Shown here one piece after another: positions 40,969 to 49,840 of a stretch of DNA of 64,000 nucleotides. Position numbers and translations under genes: made by a program. The notes beneath the pieces are model-generated. The model was not told the DNA's origin. It saw only the letters and a list, made by a program, of their open reading frames with translations, and did not search any database. This DNA comes from Streptomyces sp. HUAS ZL42. GTDB lineage: Bacteria; Actinomycetota; Actinomycetes; Streptomycetales; Streptomycetaceae. The DNA lies in the NCBI RefSeq assembly GCF_040782645.1, contig NZ_CP160403.1:992001-1056000 (forward strand), given 5' to 3'. How positions within the stretch are numbered: the stretch's first letter is position 1; the number at the start of each line of letters is the position of its first letter.

Positions 40969-41609
40969 TCGCCTGCCTGACGTTTGAGGAGTTCGTTCGC
41001 GAGGTCCATGTAGGCGGTTCCCTGGACGCGGACCGGACCGCCGAACGACTGGGAGTACAGGTCGAGGCGGGCGATCTGGGTGTCGAGGACGTCGAATCCC
41101 CGTTCCGCGAGCACCTCCCGGGCGTCGGAGTCGGGACCGGTACGGGTGGTGCCGGGACGGTTGGTGCGGTTGAGCAACACCGCGGTGCGGGCCGGCTGCG
41201 GGCGAAGCGACTGCACATCGCCCATCTCGTTCTGGATGGGTGCCATCCGGTCCAGCTCGATCGGGGCCGGGGTCACCGGCACGATCCACTCGTTCGCATG
41301 GCGCATGACGCTGCGCGCGATGCGGGCGTGATCCTCCAGCTGCGGGGCGTCGAGCACCACGGCCTGCCGTCTTCCGAGGAAGTCGTCGACCCGGTGGTGC
41401 ACGTCGCCGACGGGAAGGGCGATCACGGGAAAGGGAAAGCCGCCGGCGAGCTCGCTCCAGCGCAGCGCGGAGCCGGCCGGGTCGCTGTCGACCAGCAGCG
41501 GGGGCAGTCCCAGCTCATTCAGCGCATGGGCCAGCCAGACAGCGCTGGTCGTCTTCCCGACACCAGGCTTCAGATTGATGAACGCACAGCTCAGCAACAC
41601 GTCCGCCAC
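40965..41609 (-). CDS. ParA/MinD-type ATPase (orphan)
   Basis: A 214-residue deviant-Walker ATPase. The Walker A motif INLKPGVGKTTSAVWLAHAL has the signature lysine, DSDPAGSALRW is the A' region, and VVLDAPQLEDHARIARSVM is Walker B. It is short, like the ParA proteins of plasmids and integrated elements, not the chromosomal Soj. It starts with GTG at 41609 and is coupled to the small gene downstream. No replication or transfer genes are near. Confidence 0.82.
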   Translation of the reverse strand: MADVLLSCAFINLKPGVGKTTSAVWLAHALNELGLPPLLVDSDPAGSALRWSELAGGFPFPVIALPVGDVHHRVDDFLGRRQAVVLDAPQLEDHARIARSVMRHANEWIVPVTPAPIELDRMAPIQNEMGDVQSLRPQPARTAVLLNRTNRPGTTRTGPDSDAREVLAERGFDVLDTQIARLDLYSQSFGGPVRVQGTAYMDLANELLKRQAGE

Positions 41610-41717
41610 CGTATGGAGTCCGGCCGGTCCGCGCTGCCCGGCACGCGGGGCGGGTCCACGGGTTCACCCGAGCCGCACAACGACGAGTTCCGATGTGACC
41701 CCTGCGCCGAGTCGTGC

Positions 41718-42560
41718 TCAGCCCTTGACCGCAGAGCTGGCCACTCCTTGGACGAACCAGCGCTGGAAGAAGGCGAAGACCACCAGCACGGGCAGGACGA
41801 GCAGGACACCGAAGGCGAGGATCTGACCCCAGTCCGGGGGCTGCTGGCCCTGGAAGACGCTCATCTCCAGGGGGAGCGGGCGTGCGGCGGGGTCGGAAAC
41901 CATCAGGACCGGCCACAGGAACGAGCCCCACTGGGTGAGGAAGGTGAGGATCGCGACCGAGGCGAACACCGGCTTCGACATCGGCACGATGATCGCGAAG
42001 AAGGTGCGCCAGGGGCCCGCGCCGTCCAGCCGGGCGGCCTCCTCGATGCTGGGCGGGATCGTGCGGAAGAACGTGTGGAACTGGTAGACCGAGAAGGCGT
42101 TGGCGATGAACGGGATCGCCTGGATGTAGATCGTGTTGCGCTGGTCGTTGAACATGTAGAAGAGCGGTACGGCCACCGACTCGAAGGGCACCAGCATCAG
42201 CAGCAGGACGAGCGTGAAAAGGGCTCCCCGGCCGCGCCACTTCAGCCGTGACATGCCGTACGCCGCCATCGAGTTGACGAAGAGGCCGCCGGTCACGACC
42301 ACGAACGCGACGAGTAGCGAGACACCCATGAAGCGCCAGAAATAGCCGGTGCTGTCGGAGTTCAGGGCGTCGAGGACGTGCGTGTAGTTGTCGAAGGACA
42401 GGTGGGTGGGGAGGAATCCGCTCAGGCCGTTCAGTACCTGGTCGGAGGGCTTGAGGCTGCCGAGGAGGAGGTAGAGGACGGGCAGTACGAAGATGAAGGC
42501 GAGCACGCTCAGGACGGCGTAGTCGGCGAAGCGGCGCAGGGGCGCGCGGGTCGTGGCCAT
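41718..42560 (-). CDS. Sugar ABC transporter permease, MalG-type
   Basis: A 280-residue permease with six membrane helices. The EAA loop reads IEEAARLDGAGPWRTFFAII, which docks the shared ATPase. It is the last gene of the binding protein-permease-permease operon. No ATPase gene is present; in Streptomyces such importers commonly share the MsiK ATPase encoded elsewhere. Confidence 0.9.
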   Translation of the reverse strand: MATTRAPLRRFADYAVLSVLAFIFVLPVLYLLLGSLKPSDQVLNGLSGFLPTHLSFDNYTHVLDALNSDSTGYFWRFMGVSLLVAFVVVTGGLFVNSMAAYGMSRLKWRGRGALFTLVLLLMLVPFESVAVPLFYMFNDQRNTIYIQAIPFIANAFSVYQFHTFFRTIPPSIEEAARLDGAGPWRTFFAIIVPMSKPVFASVAILTFLTQWGSFLWPVLMVSDPAARPLPLEMSVFQGQQPPDWGQILAFGVLLVLPVLVVFAFFQRWFVQGVASSAVKG

Positions 42561-42568
42561 GGTGGGTT

Positions 42569-43510
42569 TCAGTCCTCGTTGTCGGGCCGGACGACGCGGC
42601 GCTGGATGAGAGTCAGGGCGACGACGATCAGGAAGAAGACGACGGTGATCGCGGACGCCTGGCCGATGTTGTTCTGGTCGAAGGCGGTGGTGACGGCCTG
42701 GTACATCACCGTGCGGGTGGCGTCCTCGTCGAGACCGCCGCCGTGGACGAGGACGTAGACCTGGTCGAAGACGCGGAAGGCGAGCACCGAGGTGAGCATG
42801 GCGACGAAGACGAGGGTGCCGCGGATGCCCGGCAGGGTGACGTGACGGAACTGCTGCCAGCGGGAGGCCCGGTCGAGCTCGGCGGCCTCGTAGAGCTCGC
42901 CGGGTATCTGCTGGAGGCCGGCCAGCAGGATGACCATCTGGAAGCCGACGCCCTGCCAGACGGACAGCACGATGATCGACGCCATGGCGGTGGCGGCGTC
43001 GCCGAGCCAGTCGAAGGCCCCCCAGTTGCCGAAACTCACCGCGTGCAGCGCGGAGTTGAGCAGGCCCTGGTCGCTGCGGGCGAGGATGAGACGCCAGATG
43101 ACGGCGACCAGCGTCATGGGGAAGACGACCGGCATGAAGAACAGGGACCGGAACAGGCCGATGGCCTTGAGCTTGCGGTTGAGGAGGATCGCGAGGGCGA
43201 GCGCGAGGCCCGTCTGGAGCGGTACGACGACCACGGCGAAGGTCAGGTTGTTGAGCAGCGCCCGCAGGAACGGGCCCGACAGATCCGGGTCGGTGAACAG
43301 GCGCCGGTACTGCTCCACGCCGAAGAAGGACGGCGCGAGCGGGGAGCCCAGGCGCACGTTGTAGAAGGAGAGGACGACGGCGTAACCGAACGGGATGCCG
43401 ACGAAGGCGATGAGTCCGGCGACGGCGGGCGTGGACATGAGCAGTCCGTGCAGCCAGTCGCGGTTCCTGGGCTTTGAACGCGCCGGCCGCGCGGGCTGCG
43501 CTGAGGTCAC
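42569..43510 (-). CDS. Sugar ABC transporter permease, MalF-type
   Basis: A permease with six helices and the EAA loop LYEAAELDRASRWQQFRHVT. I placed the start at the GTG at 43510, giving 313 residues, because GAAGAAGG lies 8 bases upstream. The ATG at 43615 would add 35 Pro/Ala-rich residues and has no clear RBS. The gene is eight bases from the MalG-type gene and follows the binding-protein gene. Confidence 0.88.
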   Translation of the reverse strand: MTSAQPARPARSKPRNRDWLHGLLMSTPAVAGLIAFVGIPFGYAVVLSFYNVRLGSPLAPSFFGVEQYRRLFTDPDLSGPFLRALLNNLTFAVVVVPLQTGLALALAILLNRKLKAIGLFRSLFFMPVVFPMTLVAVIWRLILARSDQGLLNSALHAVSFGNWGAFDWLGDAATAMASIIVLSVWQGVGFQMVILLAGLQQIPGELYEAAELDRASRWQQFRHVTLPGIRGTLVFVAMLTSVLAFRVFDQVYVLVHGGGLDEDATRTVMYQAVTTAFDQNNIGQASAITVVFFLIVVALTLIQRRVVRPDNED

Positions 43511-43651
43511 GGGCGGGCCTTCTTCCCTGCCGGAGGGCGCGGCGTGCGCGGGTTCCACGGTCTTCACGGGGAGTCCTGTTCCCGGCCGGGAGGGGCCCGC
43601 CGTCGTACGCGTCATACGCGTCGCAGGCGAGCCCGCCCCGGCCGAAGCGTC

Positions 43652-44995
43652 CTACTGGATCTTGTAACCGGCGTTGTCGGAGAAGTCCTGGTCGATGGCG
43701 CGGGCGGCCTTCTCCAGGGCGCTCTTCGGGTCGGCGCCGCCATAGACGGCGTTGAGGGCCTCACTGAACTTGGCGGTGACCGTGGGGTATCCGGCGGTGA
43801 GCGGGCGGGTCACGGCGACGCAGGTCTTGGTGATGTCGCTGTCGCCGCAGGGCTTGGCGAGCTGGTCGGCGTAGAGCTGGAGCGGGCCGCCCTGCTTGTA
43901 CAGCTCGCTCTTGGCCAGTGCGGTCCTGGTGGCGGGCGGTGCGCCGTTGGCCGTCGTCATCGCGGTGACGTTGGCGTCGTCGAGGAGGTAGTCGAGGAAG
44001 GTACCGGCGGCCTTGCCGTTCTTGGAGCCCGCGCCGATGCCCCAGGCCCAGGAGCCCTGGCCGGTCTTGGGGCCGTTGCCGAAGTCGGGCAGCGGCAGCA
44101 CGACGAGGTCGTCACCGAGGGCCTCGCTGTAGGTGGGGTACATCCAGTGGCCGACCCAGCTCAGCGCCACCCGGCCCTTGGCGAACGCGTTTCCGTCGGT
44201 GTTGGAGTCGACGTACGTCTTCCAGGACTGGAAGGTCTTCATCGCCGAGACCACGGCCGGGGCGTCGAGCGCGCCTTCCGCCTTGCCGTCCTTCAGCAGC
44301 GAACCGCCGGCCGACCAGACGACCGGTGCGAAGCCGTACGTGCCCCACTCGTTGGCGTAGCCGTTGTTCTCCTGAAGGTCCAGGCTCTTGCGGTCGGAGT
44401 CCTTGGCGGCCAGCTTCTGCACGGCCGCGGTGAACTCGGCCGCGGTCCAGTCGTCGGACAGACCGGTGGGGTACTTCACCCCGGCCGCGTCCAGCAGCTT
44501 CTTGTTGCCGTATATGCCGAGCCCCGAGTCGTACATGCCCAGGCCGTAGTGCTTGCCGTCGATCTCGCCCTGCGCCTTGGCGGCCGGGGTGGCGTTGGAC
44601 ATGGTCTTGACGGAGACGTAGTCGTCGATCGCGGCGAGCTTCTTGTTGTAGACGAAGTTCGCCATGGTCGGGCCGTCGAACTCCATCACGTCCGGCAGCT
44701 TGGAGGCGTCGGTGGCGGTGATGGTCTTGGTGTAGTCGTTGCCGGGGATCAGCTTCAGCTCGACCTTGATCTTGTCCTGGGAGGAGTTGAAGGACTTCAC
44801 CGCGTTCTGCAGGGCGGCGTCCTCGCTCTTCTGGCCCTGGTGGGCCCAGACGCTGATGGTGCCGCTGCCGCTGCCGGCGTCGGCGGAGGTGTCGCCGCCA
44901 CTGCCGCCGCCGCAGGCGGCCAGTGCCGCGAGCGGCAGGACGAGAGCCAGGCCCGTACAGGCCATGCGGCGGTACCTTCTGGTGGTCGAACTCAT
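43652..44995 (-). CDS. Sugar ABC transporter substrate-binding lipoprotein
   Basis: A family 1 binding protein of 447 residues with a lipoprotein signal (RRMACTGLALVLPLAALAAC, lipobox LAAC) and a Gly/Ser linker. SWVGHWMYPTYSEALGDDL and GQGSWAWGIGAGSKNGKAAG are late conserved blocks of sugar-binding proteins. I chose the ATG at 44995 since the frame, open to 46201, is otherwise a shadow of the LacI gene. With the LacI gene and the GH32-like gene it suggests uptake of fructan- or sucrose-derived sugars. Confidence 0.9.
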   Translation of the reverse strand: MSSTTRRYRRMACTGLALVLPLAALAACGGGSGGDTSADAGSGSGTISVWAHQGQKSEDAALQNAVKSFNSSQDKIKVELKLIPGNDYTKTITATDASKLPDVMEFDGPTMANFVYNKKLAAIDDYVSVKTMSNATPAAKAQGEIDGKHYGLGMYDSGLGIYGNKKLLDAAGVKYPTGLSDDWTAAEFTAAVQKLAAKDSDRKSLDLQENNGYANEWGTYGFAPVVWSAGGSLLKDGKAEGALDAPAVVSAMKTFQSWKTYVDSNTDGNAFAKGRVALSWVGHWMYPTYSEALGDDLVVLPLPDFGNGPKTGQGSWAWGIGAGSKNGKAAGTFLDYLLDDANVTAMTTANGAPPATRTALAKSELYKQGGPLQLYADQLAKPCGDSDITKTCVAVTRPLTAGYPTVTAKFSEALNAVYGGADPKSALEKAARAIDQDFSDNAGYKIQ

Positions 44996-45114
44996 GGTGC
45001 GTGCCTCCGTGCGGTGCGAGGGTTCGAAGTGCGCTGGTGCTGTCCGGTGTGGGGTTGTGGGGCTCAGGGGCCTGACAGGGCCTCGTGGGTTGCCGGGATC
45101 GGTCACTCGGGGCC

Positions 45115-46122
45115 TCACCGGCGCGGCGGGGCGGTGGTCTCGCGCAGGACGAGACGGATGGGCATCTGCACATGCCTGGGCGGCTCGGTGTCCGGCTCGT
45201 CGAGCTGTCGCAGCAGCAGCCGGGCGGCTTCTGCGCCCTGACCGGCGACAGGCTGGGCGACGGTGGTCAGCCCCAGCACGTCGGACAGTTCGTGATCGTC
45301 GAAGCCGACGACGGACACGTCGTCCGGAACCTTCAGCCGGTGGCGCCGCAGGGCGCGCAGCGCACCCATCGCCATCTCGTCGGACTGTGCGAACACGGCC
45401 GTCGGTGGCCGGGAGGCGGCCAGCAGTTCGGTCATGGCCCGCTCGCCGCCCTCGACGGTGTAGTCGCCGTCCGCCTCCAGCGCCGGGTCGTGTGCGATCC
45501 CGGCGTCGGCCAGCACGTCGAGGTACGCCTGACGGCGCTTGACGGGCGTGGTCCAGTGCAGCGGTCCGCTCGCCCCGCTGATCATGCCGATCCGGCGGTG
45601 GCCGAGGTTCACCAGATGCCGTACGGCGCTTTCCGCGCCGGCCCGGTCGTCGATGCCGACCACGGTGAAGCCGGGCCTGGCGTCGCCGACCGTGCCGGCC
45701 AGCGGCACCCCGAGTGAGCGCAGCGCGGCGGACTCCTCCTCGTCGGGGATGAGCAGCGACAGCACGGCGTCCACGCGCTTGCGGACCGGCATCCTGGTGA
45801 AGAAACGCTTGCGTGTCTCCGGCGATCCCAGGTTGTACAGCAGGACGTCGTAGCCCGCGGCACTGAACTCGCGCTCGGCGGCGTCCAGCACGGTGCCGAA
45901 GAACCAGCGGCCCACGTACGGGACCACGACACCGATGGTGAAGGTGCGTCCGCTGGCCAGGCTGGACGCCGAGCGGGACGCCGTGTAGCCGAGCTGTGTG
46001 GCGACGGCCGTGATCTGTGCCCGCACCTCGTCGGAGACGCCCGGCCGGCCGCGCAGGGCGCGGGACACGGTGGACGCTGAGACTCCGGCGGCGCGGGCGA
46101 CATCGGTGATGCTGACGGTCAC
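45115..46122 (-). CDS. LacI-family repressor of the sugar importer
   Basis: A 335-residue regulator with the LacI helix-turn-helix at residues 3-50 (TDVARAAGVSASTVSRALRG, hinge QLGYTASRSASSLASG) and a sugar-binding domain (AVFAQSDEMAMGALRAL, VSVVGFDDHELSDVL). It starts with GTG at 46122, sits upstream of the importer operon on the same strand, and is divergent from the GH32-like gene. An operator-like dyad lies in the divergent gap. Confidence 0.93.
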   Translation of the reverse strand: MTVSITDVARAAGVSASTVSRALRGRPGVSDEVRAQITAVATQLGYTASRSASSLASGRTFTIGVVVPYVGRWFFGTVLDAAEREFSAAGYDVLLYNLGSPETRKRFFTRMPVRKRVDAVLSLLIPDEEESAALRSLGVPLAGTVGDARPGFTVVGIDDRAGAESAVRHLVNLGHRRIGMISGASGPLHWTTPVKRRQAYLDVLADAGIAHDPALEADGDYTVEGGERAMTELLAASRPPTAVFAQSDEMAMGALRALRRHRLKVPDDVSVVGFDDHELSDVLGLTTVAQPVAGQGAEAARLLLRQLDEPDTEPPRHVQMPIRLVLRETTAPPRR

Positions 46123-46196
46123 AGCACTTTTCTCCCGTCGGTTTCACGTCGGTGTGATCTGTGGGTGACGTGACCGTAAACCCGACCTCGTTGTTG

Positions 46197-46210
46197 CGCA
46201 AGCGTTTGCG
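46197..46210. promoter_or_regulatory. LacI-type operator
   Basis: CGCAAGCGTTTGCG is a near-perfect dyad with the CG centre typical of LacI/GalR sites, between the LacI gene and the GH32-like gene. A related sequence, CACGCGTTTGAGCG, lies at 46266-46279. Together they can repress both divergent promoters. Confidence 0.7.
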
Positions 46211-46302
46211 TTCGGTTTTACTAGGGCCGATTCTTAAGTGAGACCTTTGAGGTCACTGGTCAGCGCACGCGTTTGAGCGCTGCGAGCCGACAGGAACTGT
46301 GC

Positions 46303-47652
46303 ATGCGATACGCCCCGCCCGGCCTCTGCGTGAACGACTTCGCCCTGCTCCGCGACGGCGACGGCACCTACGCGGTGTTGCATCTGCAGGGCCCGTGGAC
46401 GGCCGAGTTCGACCATCTGCGGATGGAGACCTCCTACGGCCGGGCCACCTCCACGGACCTGGTCGCCTGGCGGCCCGAGGGCACCGCCTTCGGCAACGGG
46501 CTGCCCGGCCGGTTCGACCAGCAGGCGGTGTGGACCATGCACCCCGTCCCGTACGGCGACGGAATGGCGATGTTCTACACGGGCGTGAGCCAACTGACCG
46601 GGGGCGGCTGGCCGTTGCAGTCGGTCGGGCTGGCCTACTCCGATCGCACCGACGGCACCGGCTGGCGGCGCCATGGCACCGGACCGGTAGTCGAGGCGGA
46701 CGCCCGCTGGTACCGCACCGGAGAACGCATGGGATGGCGCGACCCGTTCGTCGTACGCGACGACGAGTCGGACGGCTGGGTCATGGTCGTCTGCGCCGCC
46801 GACGCCTCCCTGCCCGTCGAGGTCAGCGGCTGTGTCGCATGGGCGACGTCCGACGACCTGGAGCACTGGACGGTGCATCCACCGCTCATCTCACCCGGTG
46901 ACGTGGACGAGTTGGAGTGCCCGGTCCTGGAACGCCTCGACGACGGCAGCTGGCTGCTGCTCGGCTCCATAGGAGCCACCCGCGGCTTCGAGGCATGGAC
47001 CGCCCCCCGACTGCGCGGCCCCTGGACCCGCCGTGGTCCCCTCGGCCCGACCGGCTCCTACGCCCCCCGCGTCATCGCCGCTCCCGACGGTTCCCGTGTC
47101 GTCCTGCACACCACCCCCCGCCGCGTCGATCTCACCGACTCCGGTGAGCGCTGCCGCGGCATGCTCGCCCAGCCCAAGTCCCTTGTCGTCCCGGACGGTT
47201 CGGCGCCGCGCCTGGAGTGGTGGCCCGGCCTGGACAGCTGGCTGGGCGAGGAGACCGAGCAGCCCGGTCTGCACGCGGTCGGCGACCTCACCCTCTCCGC
47301 CCGTGTCGAGATCACCCTGCGCACGGACGCGCCCGGGAGCGGCCGCCCCGCCCTCGTCCTCGGCTGTGACGGCAAGAACCTCTGGGTCACCGGCCCCGAC
47401 GGCGGTCGGCTCGGCGAGACCGTCCTGACCGAGCCCGCCGCGACCCTGCGCATTCTCACGATCGGCGAGTACGTCGAGGTCTACGCCGACGACGTCTTCG
47501 TCCTCACCACCCTGTCCTACTCGGGCCACCCCGCCCCGTGGACGGCGGTCTCGGAAGGACGCACCCACACGATCCCGGTCCGCCCGGTCCGCCTGCCCGA
47601 TCCCAGCCGCGACGACGCCTCCGCCGTATGGCCGGGACCGGCGTCGAACTGA
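46303..47652 (+). CDS. GH32-like beta-fructosidase (levanase/sucrose-hydrolase type)
   Basis: A 449-residue protein with a five-bladed propeller pattern. The likely nucleophile Asp is in LCVNDFALLRD, the transition-state Asp in MGWRDPFVVRD and the acid/base Glu in DELECPVLERLDD, matching the NDP, RDP and ECP triad of GH32. A C-terminal beta-sandwich follows from about residue 320. There is no signal peptide, so it acts in the cytoplasm on imported sugar. GH43/GH62-clan relatives are an alternative. AGGAA lies seven bases before the ATG at 46303. The start is set by that and the LacI operator upstream. Confidence 0.8.
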   Translation: MRYAPPGLCVNDFALLRDGDGTYAVLHLQGPWTAEFDHLRMETSYGRATSTDLVAWRPEGTAFGNGLPGRFDQQAVWTMHPVPYGDGMAMFYTGVSQLTGGGWPLQSVGLAYSDRTDGTGWRRHGTGPVVEADARWYRTGERMGWRDPFVVRDDESDGWVMVVCAADASLPVEVSGCVAWATSDDLEHWTVHPPLISPGDVDELECPVLERLDDGSWLLLGSIGATRGFEAWTAPRLRGPWTRRGPLGPTGSYAPRVIAAPDGSRVVLHTTPRRVDLTDSGERCRGMLAQPKSLVVPDGSAPRLEWWPGLDSWLGEETEQPGLHAVGDLTLSARVEITLRTDAPGSGRPALVLGCDGKNLWVTGPDGGRLGETVLTEPAATLRILTIGEYVEVYADDVFVLTTLSYSGHPAPWTAVSEGRTHTIPVRPVRLPDPSRDDASAVWPGPASN

Positions 47653-47707
47653 ACGGCGGTTCCGACCGCTCCCCGGAAGCAGCGCCGAACCCAGGCGCGC
47701 CAACTGC

Positions 47708-47742
47708 TCGCCCCGGCCATGCCCTGCGGCAGGCCGGGGCGA
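47708..47742. terminator. Stem-loop after the GH32-like gene
   Basis: A perfect 11-bp stem (TCGCCCCGGCC at 47708-47718, complement at 47732-47742) with a 13-base loop lies between the GH32-like gene and the convergent lipoprotein pseudogene. Confidence 0.82.
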
Positions 47743-47758
47743 ACGCCCCTCGATGCCC

Positions 47759-48240
47759 TCAGGTGTCCTGCCCATGGCGTGCCAGGAGTGGTTCCTGCTG
47801 GGTCCCGCTCGGGTGCAGGTTCCACGCTTCGACGGTGAGGTCGGTCCGGCCGGCGCCGTCCGTGGTGTGGGCTTGCAGCCGCCATGGTCCGTCGCCGGTC
47901 GGACAGAACCTGATCGTGAGCACCTGGCCGGAGGCCACGTAGATCTCCGCGATCGACCGATCGACCGATCGACCGATCGACCGATCGACCGATCGACGAT
48001 GACACGGAGTTCGACAGGTGTGCCTGGGCCGCCGGCGACTGGCAAGGGACGGTGCCGTTGGGGCCGTCAATCGCGGATGCGGCGGCGTTGCCGACGTTGT
48101 GCGTCCACGGGGTCAGCGTGTTGCCGTCGGCGCCCGACGAACCGGTGCCGCCACTGCTGCCCACCGCAGCCTGCCACCAGCACCGCAGCGGCAAGGGCGG
48201 CTATGCTCGACATCGCGAGGCGCCTGGTTCTCGATTCCAC
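47759..48240 (-). pseudogene. Frameshifted small lipoprotein gene containing an 8-bp tandem repeat
   Basis: A GTG start at 48240 with GGAGG upstream leads into a lipoprotein signal (SSIAALAAAVLVAGCGG, lipobox VAGC). A coherent mature sequence then continues in a second frame (SGADGNTLTPWTHNVGNAAA, GTVPCQSPAAQAHLSN), and, after the GATCGACC array, in a third frame (AEIYVASGQVLTIRFCPTGD, GPWRLQAHTTDGAGRTDLTV) to the stop at 47759. There are thus two frame breaks, one just after the lipobox and one in the repeat. Gain of one or loss of two repeat units would rejoin frames two and three. It is either a pseudogene, a sequencing error, or a switchable gene in its off state. The product family is unknown. 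Confidence 0.65.
47951..47997. repeat. Octanucleotide tandem array, about 5.9 copies of GATCGACC
   Basis: Five full copies plus seven bases of a sixth run without mismatch. The unit is not a multiple of three, so copy-number changes shift the reading frame of the surrounding lipoprotein gene. Confidence 0.95.
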
Positions 48241-48251
48241 CTGGGTTCCTC

Positions 48252-48889
48252 CAATTTCACTGGGCACGGTCCTGGCAGACCGTGCCGGCGGCCGATGCTG
48301 ACAGCCGCCTGTATCGGTGGTGCTTCGCCGTTCCGGGGTCAGAGTCGGGGCGGCGAAGCTACCGATGCCCCTACCACCAGCAGACAGGGCAGCATTTCCT
48401 GGGCAGCCGGACCGGGCTCCTGGCCCAGGGCGCCCACGAGCGCGAGTATCCGTGCGACAGCCCTTGCCCGTACCGCTGATCCCGGACCTGGGCCGCCTGT
48501 GGTTTCCCATGCCCCTCCCTGACGGCCCATCAGAACCCAGGTAATTCCAAGGTTCTCACAGCGTTTCTTTTCATCGGGCGGCGGGAGCGCAAGGCTCAGG
48601 CTCGCGCGGCCGAACACCTCGGGAAGAATCCGCCAAGGCCTGGTCGACGAGCAGAAGTTCGGGGTGGCAAGTGTCGATTTCGCCTGCCCGCCGATCAGCG
48701 GCAACCGCGTACGAGAGCAAGACGGGAGGCGGCGTGTACCCGGCGTCTTCCCATCCGTCAAGTCCCGAGCCCTCGGAACATGACCTGACCAGGCGATCCG
48801 GGCCTACTTGAAGTGCGGGCCTCACCGGAAACACCGGAAAGAGCAGGGCCCCGGGCACACAAAGAGTGCCTTTCACTTCAGGAGGAAAC
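48252..48889. other. Gap without a supportable gene
   Basis: Upstream regions of the lipoprotein pseudogene and of the PAPAD-repeat protein meet here. Several frames are open, but none has a start, RBS and recognisable content together. A short + strand reading near 48640-48720 (QKFGVASVDFACPPISGN) is protein-like, but has no family I know. Confidence 0.4.
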
Positions 48890-49657
48890 ATGAACCGCAT
48901 CATGCGAAAGCCCGAGTCCCAGGACGCCCGCCCCAAGCGTCGGCTGGGCGTGGCGACCGCAGTGGCCTCGGCCGTGGTGGTCGCCGGCGGCGTCATCCTG
49001 CCGGCCACCGCCGCCACCGCCGCCCCGATGTCCGAGCAGTCCGCGGCGACCATGGCCCCGGAGCATCAGCAGAAGAAGACCAAGAACTACTGCTGGAGCA
49101 AGCACCACAACAAGCACAAGAAGAACAAGAAGCACAAGAAGTACTACTGCTGGGGCAAGCACTACAAGTGGTACTGGGACGACCACTACGACTGCTACTA
49201 CATCGTGAAGCACCACCACAAGTGGTACTTCTGGGACAGCTACAACGACTACCACTACTGGGAGAACCACCACGACAAGCCCTGGGACCACAAGGACGAC
49301 GACCACTGGAAGGACGAGCACGAAGCCAAGGAGGAGAAGAAGGAGGAAGACAAGAAGGAGGAAGACAAGAAGCCCGACCACGGCAAGAAGCCGGACGACA
49401 AGAAGCCCGAGGAGAAGCCGGACGACAAGAAGGCCGAGGAGAAGCCGGCTCCGGCCGACCCGGCCCCGGCCGACCCCGCTCCGGCCGACCCGGCCCCGGC
49501 GGACCCCGCGCCCGCTGACCCGGCTCCGGCCGACCCGGCCCCGGCGGACCCGGCCCCGGCGGATCCCGCTCCGGCGGACCCCGCTCCCGCTGACCCGGCC
49601 CCCGCCGACCCGGCCCCGGCCGAGCCCGCACCCGCCGAGCCTGCCCCGGCCGTGTAG
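48890..49657 (+). CDS. Secreted low-complexity protein: His/Lys/Tyr/Trp-rich region plus PAPAD repeats
   Basis: A 255-residue protein. A long basic signal region (RPKRRLGVATAVASAVVVAG, cleavage near ATA-APM) precedes an unusual aromatic/His/Lys region with four Cys (NYCWSKHHNKHKKNKK, YYCWGKHYKWYWDDHYDCYY). A charged Lys/Glu/Asp helix-like stretch follows, and then a tail of eleven PAPAD and two PAPAE units. AGGAGGAA precedes the ATG at 48890. The tail could span the peptidoglycan layer; the His-rich head could bind metal or polyanions. There is no LPXTG sorting signal. I do not recognise a family. Confidence 0.8.
   Translation: MNRIMRKPESQDARPKRRLGVATAVASAVVVAGGVILPATAATAAPMSEQSAATMAPEHQQKKTKNYCWSKHHNKHKKNKKHKKYYCWGKHYKWYWDDHYDCYYIVKHHHKWYFWDSYNDYHYWENHHDKPWDHKDDDHWKDEHEAKEEKKEEDKKEEDKKPDHGKKPDDKKPEEKPDDKKAEEKPAPADPAPADPAPADPAPADPAPADPAPADPAPADPAPADPAPADPAPADPAPADPAPAEPAPAEPAPAV
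49446..49655. repeat. 15-bp coding repeats (PAPAD/PAPAE units)
   Basis: Thirteen in-frame 15-base units encode PAPAD (eleven times) and PAPAE (twice). Third-codon positions differ among units, so selection has kept the protein sequence and the array is not a fresh expansion. Confidence 0.9.
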
Positions 49658-49840
49658 GGCGCCACCGGCGAGGACGGTCACGGCACTGAGTCCATCGACC
49701 AGCCCTCGCCAGGGGCCGGACGGGTCCCTGACGCCCGGCCCCGCGACACCCCTCGCGACGGGGTGGAGGTCCACCTGGGCCTCCACCCCGTCGCCTTCTT
49801 CCACCTCCACGCCCAGAAAGGAACCCGGGGAGCCAGAGCC

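Noticed and set aside
43652..46201. 849-codon fused ORF covering LacI antisense frames and the binding protein
   Set aside because: The upstream 400 codons are a shadow of the LacI gene; a lipoprotein signal begins at 44995.
47951..47997. CRISPR-like array
   Set aside because: The units are contiguous 8-mers without spacers.
48571..49053. Minus-strand ORF of 160 codons antisense to the PAPAD protein start
   Set aside because: No RBS or domain, and the sense gene has a perfect Shine-Dalgarno and signal peptide.
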